DNA from: JAIBBG01 sp043748015
GTDB lineage: Bacteria; Bacteroidota; Bacteroidia; Flavobacteriales_D; Sanyastnellaceae
Direction of reading: 5' to 3'
Assembly: GCA_043748015.1 (NCBI GenBank)
Contig: JAYTOA010000076.1
Location: 1-12,073, forward strand
Length of the DNA stretch: 12,073 nt
In this document: positions 8,377 through 12,073 of the stretch, piece after piece
Position numbering within the stretch: the first letter of the stretch is position 1
Layout: each line of letters begins with the position of its first letter
The notes under the pieces: model-generated
What the model was told of the DNA's origin: nothing
Database searches by the model: none
What the model saw: only the letters and a program-made list of their open reading frames with translations
Translations under genes and position numbers: made by a program

Positions 8377-8457
8377 TGCCTCGTCCTGAAAAAAATTAAC
8401 CGTTTTTTCTTTTGAAAAGTCAACAAAAAATCGGTCAACTTTTTTCAGGTCGAGACA
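8377..8457. repeat. 81-bp inverted-repeat element (MITE-like or abutting IS ends)
   Basis: The left arm begins TGCCTCGTCCTGAAAAAA (8377-8394). The right arm read on the minus strand begins TGTCTCGACCTGAAAAAA (8457-8440), with 16 of 18 identical, and the match continues (aTTaACCG against gTTgACCG) for 22 of 26 bases. The ends are TG...CA. The centre holds T-rich and A-rich runs and a small CTTTT-G-AAAAG hairpin. It has no coding capacity. The 3-4 bases outside each end do not match, so no target duplication is visible. Possible readings are a miniature transposable element, a collapsed IS with its two termini left side by side, or a large bidirectional terminator hairpin. Confidence 0.6.
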
Positions 8458-8578
8458 CTACTTTTAAAGAGCGCGTTTCACACACCCAAAACTCATGCTC
8501 ACTCTTTTAATAATTAGTATTGGCCCATTACAACATGTAAGAAAGACAAAATTGTATTGCTTATCTTTAAGAAAAAAA

Positions 8579-8773
8579 ATGATGTATGATCCCAAACCAT
8601 ATAAGCCGGATGTAGATCCAGGAAAAGAAGATCCCACAAGACCCAACCCTGGAATTCCGGAGCGTCGTCACGATGAAGGACATGAAAGTCCCACAGAACC
8701 GGGAAGACCTGTACCCGAAACAAGACCTGTCAAACCTGAAGAAGCACCCGTGAGACCAAGAACACAGCATTGA
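8579..8773 (+). CDS. Small proline-rich hypothetical protein
   Basis: A 64-residue ORF, MMYDPKPYKPDVDPGKED to PVRPRTQH, very rich in Pro, Glu, Arg and Lys with repeated PxxP-like spacing and no hydrophobic segment, so it is probably disordered and cytosolic. The start could be either of the tandem ATGs 8579 and 8582, preceded by an A-run. The frame stays open back to an ATG at 8495, but that would add a 28-residue hydrophobic/basic stretch unlike the rest. I do not recognise a family. It lies between the inverted-repeat element and the ankyrin cassette. The strong amino-acid bias supports a real protein over chance, but this is weak evidence. Confidence 0.5.
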   Translation: MMYDPKPYKPDVDPGKEDPTRPNPGIPERRHDEGHESPTEPGRPVPETRPVKPEEAPVRPRTQH

Positions 8774-8850
8774 GCCAATGATTGTGTTGATCTGTTGTGG
8801 ACAAGTTACCAGTAATGGCAAGACCGACACTAACGAACAATATGACAATT

Positions 8851-9528
8851 ATGAAAAGAGCATTTTTAAGTATACTTTTTATTTTGACTTCTCTTTTGAC
8901 ATTGGCTCATAAAGAAAAATGGGACGACAATAAAAAGGACTGGTCACCATTAATGTTGGCAATTTATAACGGTCAGAATAATAAAGTGACTGATTTGATA
9001 AGTCAAAACGTAAATGTAAATTTCACAACTTCCGGAACTAACAGCAATTGGCGTTTGACAGCGTTAGACGTTGCAATTCGCAAGGACAATGAATTTGCAG
9101 TCGAAACGCTTTTATCGACAAATAAAATCTCTAAACCAGCAAGTTTTATGATGACAGCTTGCGGACAAAAAAGTGCCACGACTATTGAACTTCTTATACA
9201 ATATGGAGCAAATCCAAATGACACATTAGAGAATGGCTATTCAGTTTTAATGATGGCCGCTAGTTTTGGCTCATTTGAAGTTCTTGAAAACTTGCTAAAA
9301 AACGGAGCAAATGTAAAGCAGACAAGAAAAGTTGATGGAATGACAGCATTAATGTTTGCCACATTTAATGGTGACATTAAAAAAGTAAAATTGCAATTGG
9401 ACTTCGCAGCTGACAAATATGAAAAAGACAAAAGCGGTGAAACAGCATTGAATTATGTTGACCGTATTTATGACCATTTAAAAGTAAGTGAGACGACAAA
9501 AACCGAATTAAAACAATTATTAAAATGA
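8851..9528 (+). CDS. Exported ankyrin-repeat protein
   Basis: A 225-residue protein with a signal peptide (MKRAFLSILFILTSLLTLA) and then about five to six ankyrin-type helix pairs: roughly residues 30-57 (WSPLMLAIYNGQ), 69-92 (LTALDVAIRKDN), 99-124 (ending LLIQYGANPND), 128-157 (NGYSVLMMAASFGSFEVLENLLKNGANV), 163-190 (MTALMFATFNGDIKKVK) and a last partial one from 195 (SGETALNYV). Ankyrin stacks bind proteins, and here the binding surface would face the periplasm or outside. I chose ATG 8851 because the signal peptide begins there; in-frame ATGs at 8797, 8815 and 8842 would extend it. Three sampled 60-base lines are 33-38% GC, below the roughly 42-48% sampled in the radical SAM and der genes. 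With the flanking GTTACCAGT/ACTGGTAAC inverted repeat and the downstream palindrome, this suggests acquisition as a cassette. No partner gene reveals its target. Confidence 0.82.
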   Translation: MKRAFLSILFILTSLLTLAHKEKWDDNKKDWSPLMLAIYNGQNNKVTDLISQNVNVNFTTSGTNSNWRLTALDVAIRKDNEFAVETLLSTNKISKPASFMMTACGQKSATTIELLIQYGANPNDTLENGYSVLMMAASFGSFEVLENLLKNGANVKQTRKVDGMTALMFATFNGDIKKVKLQLDFAADKYEKDKSGETALNYVDRIYDHLKVSETTKTELKQLLK

Positions 9529-9557
9529 CTGGTAACCGAACGAAGGACAAAGCCACA

Positions 9558-9704
9558 GCTGGTAACAGGTGCTTCGCAAAAAAGCGGATTCAGTGCCCAA
9601 ATGAAGCTTTGTGCTACGTATCAAGTTCAGTGCTGGCAGACATTTTAGTGCTTCGAAATCCGCTTCTTCTCCGAGCGCCAAAACGGTAGGCGCATGTTAA
9701 CAGC
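9558..9704 (+). repeat. Long imperfect palindrome after the ankyrin gene (attC-like)
   Basis: A ~147-bp foldback element begins 29 bp after the ankyrin stop. The outer arms are GCTGGTAACAGGTGC (9558-9572) and GCGCATGTTAACAGC (9690-9704), pairing at 12 of 15 positions plus one G-T. The inner stem is AAGCGGATT (9582-9590) with AATCCGCTT (9657-9665), 9 bp perfect, and GAAGC (9603-9607) pairs with GCTTC (9650-9654). GCGCC (9675-9679) and GGCGC (9689-9693) can form a side hairpin. The overall plan (gene, then a long imperfect palindrome with mismatches) recalls integron attC sites, but canonical RYYYAAC/GTTRRRY core sites are not clearly present. It could instead be a large terminator or a structured RNA. 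Confidence 0.5.
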
Positions 9705-9724
9705 ACTTTTTATGTATTCAAACC

Positions 9725-9805
9725 AACAATTGAATTGTTAGATTACAGAATTGTAGTTTTGAAAGTTCAATTCGGGTATACTCGAATTCGATCATTCAAG
9801 AATGA
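9725..9805. repeat. Cluster of three short palindromes
   Basis: Three dyads lie within 81 bp just past the 3' end of the DUF1801 gene: AACAATT-G-AATTGTT (9725-9739), AATTCG-gGTATACt-CGAATT (9769-9788, one non-matching pair) and TCATTC-AA-GAATGA (9792-9805). None is followed by a strong T-tract. They could together end transcription from both sides or bind a protein. Confidence 0.4.
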
Positions 9806-9806
9806 A

Positions 9807-10220
9807 TCATTGTGCTGTCTTCTTCAACCAATCCACGATCACTTTTTGTAATTCTGATTTTTTTGCTTTCAACTCAGCAGAGTTTCGAATGGTGATCATT
9901 CGCCTGCCGTCGGCATAATCACCTTCGAGTATTCCTGTGGAATCATCAATGTTGGCTCCGGTGGGAAATACAAGCAATGCCATTTCCCTCCTGGTATGTA
10001 TCACTATCAAATCGCGTTTGTATTCCTTCGGATTAAACAGTGGCATCTCGCCTTTAAAGAAGAAAGCCGGGGAATTCCATTTGATGTGCTCATCTATTTG
10101 ATCACTTGCATTTAGAATGACTTGCCTTACTTCTTCTAGAAGAATTGCAAACGAAGGTTCCAATTTTTCAATGAAAATGGACACTGCTTCGGTGCCATTC
10201 GAATAATTCGAGGCTGACAT
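9807..10220 (-). CDS. DUF1801 domain-containing protein
   Basis: A 137-residue cytosolic protein of the DUF1801/YdhG-like fold. Supporting segments are LLEEVRQVILNASDQIDEHIKWNSPAF (about 28-52), where the IKWNSPAFFFKG stretch is the family hallmark, ALLVFPTGANI (81-91) and a C-terminal LEGDYADGRRMITI before the last helices. Homologues are small stand-alone proteins; some are annotated as iron chaperones by analogy to frataxin-like folds, and enzymatic function is not established. Its start is 7 bp after the stop of the VOC gene, so the two are probably co-transcribed and co-translated. No signal peptide is present. Confidence 0.85.
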   Translation of the reverse strand: MSASNYSNGTEAVSIFIEKLEPSFAILLEEVRQVILNASDQIDEHIKWNSPAFFFKGEMPLFNPKEYKRDLIVIHTRREMALLVFPTGANIDDSTGILEGDYADGRRMITIRNSAELKAKKSELQKVIVDWLKKTAQ

Positions 10221-10227
10221 GTAAACG

Positions 10228-10665
10228 TTATTTATTCATACAATTGAACGTCCAATGTATGCCAAACTTATCAGTACAACTTCCGAAGTATGCACCCCAA
10301 AACATGTCAGCGAGTTCCATCGTTACTTTTCCGTCTGATGACAATGCATCAAATAATTTCTTCGTCTCTTGTTTGGTATCCGGTTCGAGATTGATGTGCA
10401 CATTGTTTCCCATGATGACATTGAATCCCATTGATTCCGGCGCATCTGTTCCCATCATAATGTGTCCACCGAGGATCGGTAATTCAACGTGCATCACCAG
10501 GTTTTTGTCTGCCTCTGCCATTGGAGGCGCTCCTTCCTGTGCCGGAATTTCACCAAATCTGGAAATACCGTTGTCAACGAATTCAGTCCCGAAAACGGAC
10601 TTGTAAAAGTTGAATGCTTCTTCTGTGTTGCGGGGAAAATTGAGGTAAGTGCTGGTACGTGACAT
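10228..10665 (-). CDS. VOC-family (PhnB/glyoxalase-like) protein
   Basis: A 145-residue cytosolic protein with the vicinal-oxygen-chelate fold in its PhnB-like form. It opens with a strand and helix (YLNFPRNTEEAFNFYKSVFGTEF, 7-29), then VMHVELPILGGHIMMGTD (58-74), the second-half strand VHINLEPDTKQETKKLFDALSSDGKVTMELADMFWGAYFGSCTDKFGIHWTFN (89-141). FWGAYFG-x-x-x-DKFGIHW is the typical C-terminal signature. Some homologues are annotated as 3-demethylubiquinone methyltransferase-like, but no substrate can be inferred. His59 and His138 are possible metal-side residues by position only. First gene of a short unit with the DUF1801 protein. Confidence 0.88.
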   Translation of the reverse strand: MSRTSTYLNFPRNTEEAFNFYKSVFGTEFVDNGISRFGEIPAQEGAPPMAEADKNLVMHVELPILGGHIMMGTDAPESMGFNVIMGNNVHINLEPDTKQETKKLFDALSSDGKVTMELADMFWGAYFGSCTDKFGIHWTFNCMNK

Positions 10666-10684
10666 TGTAGTTTATTTTGGAATA

Positions 10685-10692
10685 CAAGTATA
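10685..10692 (-). promoter_or_regulatory. Possible -7 box upstream of the VOC gene
   Basis: On the minus strand TATACTTG sits about 20 nt before the ATG of the VOC gene and matches the Bacteroidota TAnnTTTG consensus at 5 of 6 fixed positions. No TTG lies at the -33 spacing; the three TTGGTTAT tandem copies occupy that area. Confidence 0.3.
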
Positions 10693-10696
10693 GTGA

Positions 10697-10720
10697 TTGG
10701 TTATTTGGTTATTTGGTTAT
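10697..10720. repeat. Three tandem copies of TTGGTTAT
   Basis: An 8-bp unit is repeated three times without change directly upstream of the VOC gene, over its probable promoter. Copy number of such short repeats can change by slippage, which would alter promoter spacing; whether it does so here is inference. Confidence 0.85.
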
Positions 10721-11143
10721 CAGTTATTGAGATATTGATTTGAGCCAAGCTAAAACCGATGAACGATGGTTTCTGATTAAATGGTTTTGAATAGGCAATG
10801 TGAAAGAACAAAATCATTTATCTGCATGAATAAGCTCTTAACACTTTGCGCCTTAGCGTGAATCTTCTTAGTGCTTTTGGGTTGGAAATTTCTATTCTGA
10901 TGATCCGGATATCAAACAGATTGTTTGTGTAAAATCACATCAGTCCAAGACGTTTTCTTGAAGTAGGATAAAAAAAGAAGTTGGCTCCAGACGAATCCGG
11001 CATGTTTGAGTTACCATATAAAAACATAAAACCAACTTCGGGATGAAGATCACACTATTCGCTCAAATTCTACAAATAATCAATAGAGATTCTTTCAAAA
11101 AGTTAGTTTCAAAGCACAAAGCAAATAAGCATTGCAAAGGGAA
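10721..11143. other. Gene-poor stretch with small inverted repeats
   Basis: No gene is supported. Visible are a small hairpin AAACC (10753-10757) with GGTTT (10768-10772); a degenerate block around 10845-10875 with CTTTGCGCCTTAGCGT-like words, resembling that at 5731-5790; and nested inverted repeats, GAAGTTGG (10977-10984) with CCAACTTC (11032-11039) enclosing ATGTTT (11002-11007) with AAACAT (11022-11027). The nested pair may be a remnant of a small mobile element. A 91-codon plus-strand frame from 11043 runs into the 5S-derived repeats and is not credible. Confidence 0.5.
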
Positions 11144-11280
11144 TAGTACAAAAAGCAAAAGCCCTGAGCCATACTGCTCGGGACTTTCGAAAATTGGCAA
11201 CGACATATGCCATAGCCGTTTTCGCCGCAGGCGGATTACGGATATGCATCCCGAGAGTGCAGCGATTCGGGACTCTCCCA
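11144..11280 (-). repeat. 5S-derived repeat, copy 1 (truncated 5S pseudogene with insert and terminator)
   Basis: A 137-bp unit that is collinear, without gaps, with 11355-11491 (offset 211, 8 mismatches by hand). Read on minus it has a stretch matching 5S positions just inside the 3' end, ending at CTCTCCCA in plus orientation (11273-11280); a 65-bp insert (11208-11272); the 5S 3' end (plus-strand ATTGGCAACGACATA); and a degraded terminator hairpin (11158-11187). Beyond CTCTCCCA the plus strand reads gATGTTgCT against cATGTTaCT in the true 5S, so a few more 5S bases may survive. The 5' two-thirds of 5S is absent. Confidence 0.75.
11158..11187 (-). terminator. Terminator-like hairpin of repeat copy 1
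   Basis: AAAGCCCTGAGC (11158-11169) opposes GCTCGGGACTTT (11176-11187) with one C-A mismatch and one G-T pair. It is the same hairpin as the functional one behind 5S, but decayed. On minus it is followed by TTGCTTTTTG. Confidence 0.5.
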
Positions 11281-11354
11281 GATGTTGCTCCGCTATTAAT
11301 CGATTTAGGAATTATTGACTATTGAAAAAGGAGAAAATCAATTCTCTGCGCAGA

Positions 11355-11491
11355 TAGTACAAAAAACAAAAGCCCCGAGCAAAACTGCTTGGGGCTTTCG
11401 AAAATTGGCAACGACATATGCCATAGCCGTTTTCGCCGCAGGCGGATTACGGATATGCATCCCGAGAGCGCAGCGATTCGGGGCTCTCCCA
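11355..11491 (-). repeat. 5S-derived repeat, copy 2 (truncated 5S pseudogene with insert and terminator)
   Basis: Same architecture as copy 1 and closer to the true 5S tail: over about 53 bp from CAAAAGCCCC to GACATA it differs from the real 5S end and terminator (11534-11585) at a single base. The insert 11419-11483 sits between GACATA and CTCTCCCA, which are adjacent in the real 5S (11580-11593). The insert folds as CCGT-ttt-CGCC-gca-GGCG-gatt-ACGG with an outer TGC/GCA. A second stem, GAGAGC (11464-11469) with GCTCTC (11483-11488), spans the insert boundary. Confidence 0.78.
11369..11398 (-). terminator. Terminator hairpin of repeat copy 2
   Basis: AAAGCCCCGAGC (11369-11380) pairs with GCTTGGGGCTTT (11387-11398), 12 bp with one G-T pair, followed on minus by TTGTTTTTTG. 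It should still work as an intrinsic terminator for minus-strand transcription, as a backup to the one behind 5S. Confidence 0.7.
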
Positions 11492-11535
11492 ATTGTTTTA
11501 TAATAGTGATCCAGAACAGACATTACCCAAAAGCA

Positions 11536-11565
11536 AAAGCCCCAAGCAAAACTGCTTGGGGCTTT
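11536..11565 (-). terminator. Intrinsic terminator of the rRNA operon
   Basis: A perfect 12-bp stem, AAAGCCCCAAGC (11536-11547) with GCTTGGGGCTTT (11554-11565) and a 6-nt loop, lies a few bases after the 5S 3' end on the minus strand. The transcript then continues TTGCTTTTGGG. It is the strongest terminator in the window and ends the 23S-5S transcript. Confidence 0.88.
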
Positions 11566-11570
11566 CGAAA

Positions 11571-11680
<110 letters not shown>

Positions 11681-11713
11681 AAAAAGAGATATATTGATAG
11701 AGTATTGTAATTA

Positions 11714-12073
<360 letters not shown>

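Noticed and set aside
8562..8569. TATCTTTA as a promoter -7 box for the proline-rich ORF
   Set aside because: The predicted transcript would start within a few bases of the ATG, there is no TTG at -33 spacing, and the final G is missing.
8495..8578. Longer N-terminus (28 extra residues) for the proline-rich ORF
   Set aside because: The extension has a different composition from the rest; the tandem ATG at 8579/8582 after an A-run is a better start.
9558..9704. A genuine integron attC site
   Set aside because: The foldback is clear, but matches to RYYYAAC and GTTRRRY fail and no integrase or attI is in the window; kept only as attC-like.
10697..10720. CRISPR-like tandem repeat
   Set aside because: The units are 8 bp, directly abutting with no spacers, and no cas genes are present.
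11681..11713. tRNA in the 23S-5S spacer
   Set aside because: Only about 33 bp separate the two rRNA genes, too short for a tRNA.

Overview
The window reads as a chromosomal segment of a Bacteroidota bacterium. The protein families (Bacteroidota-type MetF, a DUF6268-like outer-membrane barrel, a MauG/CcpA-type lipoprotein peroxidase), the AT-rich leaders without clear Shine-Dalgarno sites, and the 5S and 23S rRNA sequences all fit this. Genus cannot be assigned by eye. Sampled lines of the core genes are about 42-48% GC.

Layout. (1) Positions 1-3498, plus strand: the 3' end of metH, then metF, then a large B12-binding-domain radical SAM enzyme of unknown function. This is a one-carbon/methionine/cobalamin neighbourhood, since MetF makes the methyl-THF that MetH uses. 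(2) Positions 3557-5435, minus strand: an outer-membrane beta-barrel protein followed 13 bp later by a di-heme cytochrome c peroxidase lipoprotein, converging on the radical SAM gene. (3) Positions 5852-8222: der (EngA), a ribosome-assembly GTPase, on minus, divergent from a DUF6268-like outer-membrane protein on plus. (4) Positions 8223-9806, accessory: an 81-bp inverted-repeat element resembling a MITE or two abutting IS ends, a tiny proline-rich ORF, and a low-GC exported ankyrin-repeat gene followed by a ~147-bp imperfect palindrome that looks like a cassette recombination site. (5) Positions 9807-10665, minus strand: a VOC-fold protein and a DUF1801 protein, probably one transcript. (6) Positions 10666-11535: gene-poor and repeat-rich. 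(7) Positions 11536-12073, minus strand: the 3' end of an rRNA operon, with partial 23S, 5S and a strong intrinsic terminator.

The most unusual structure is just beyond the rRNA operon. Two collinear 137-bp repeats, exactly 211 bp apart, each carry a copy of the 3' end of the adjacent 5S gene and its terminator. In both, the 5S part is interrupted at the same point by a 65-bp structured insert. They look like truncated 5S pseudogenes or a 5S-derived repeat family. The second point of interest is the ankyrin gene with its long downstream hairpin, which suggests a mobile gene cassette. No integrase, transposase, CRISPR array or complete defence system is encoded here.
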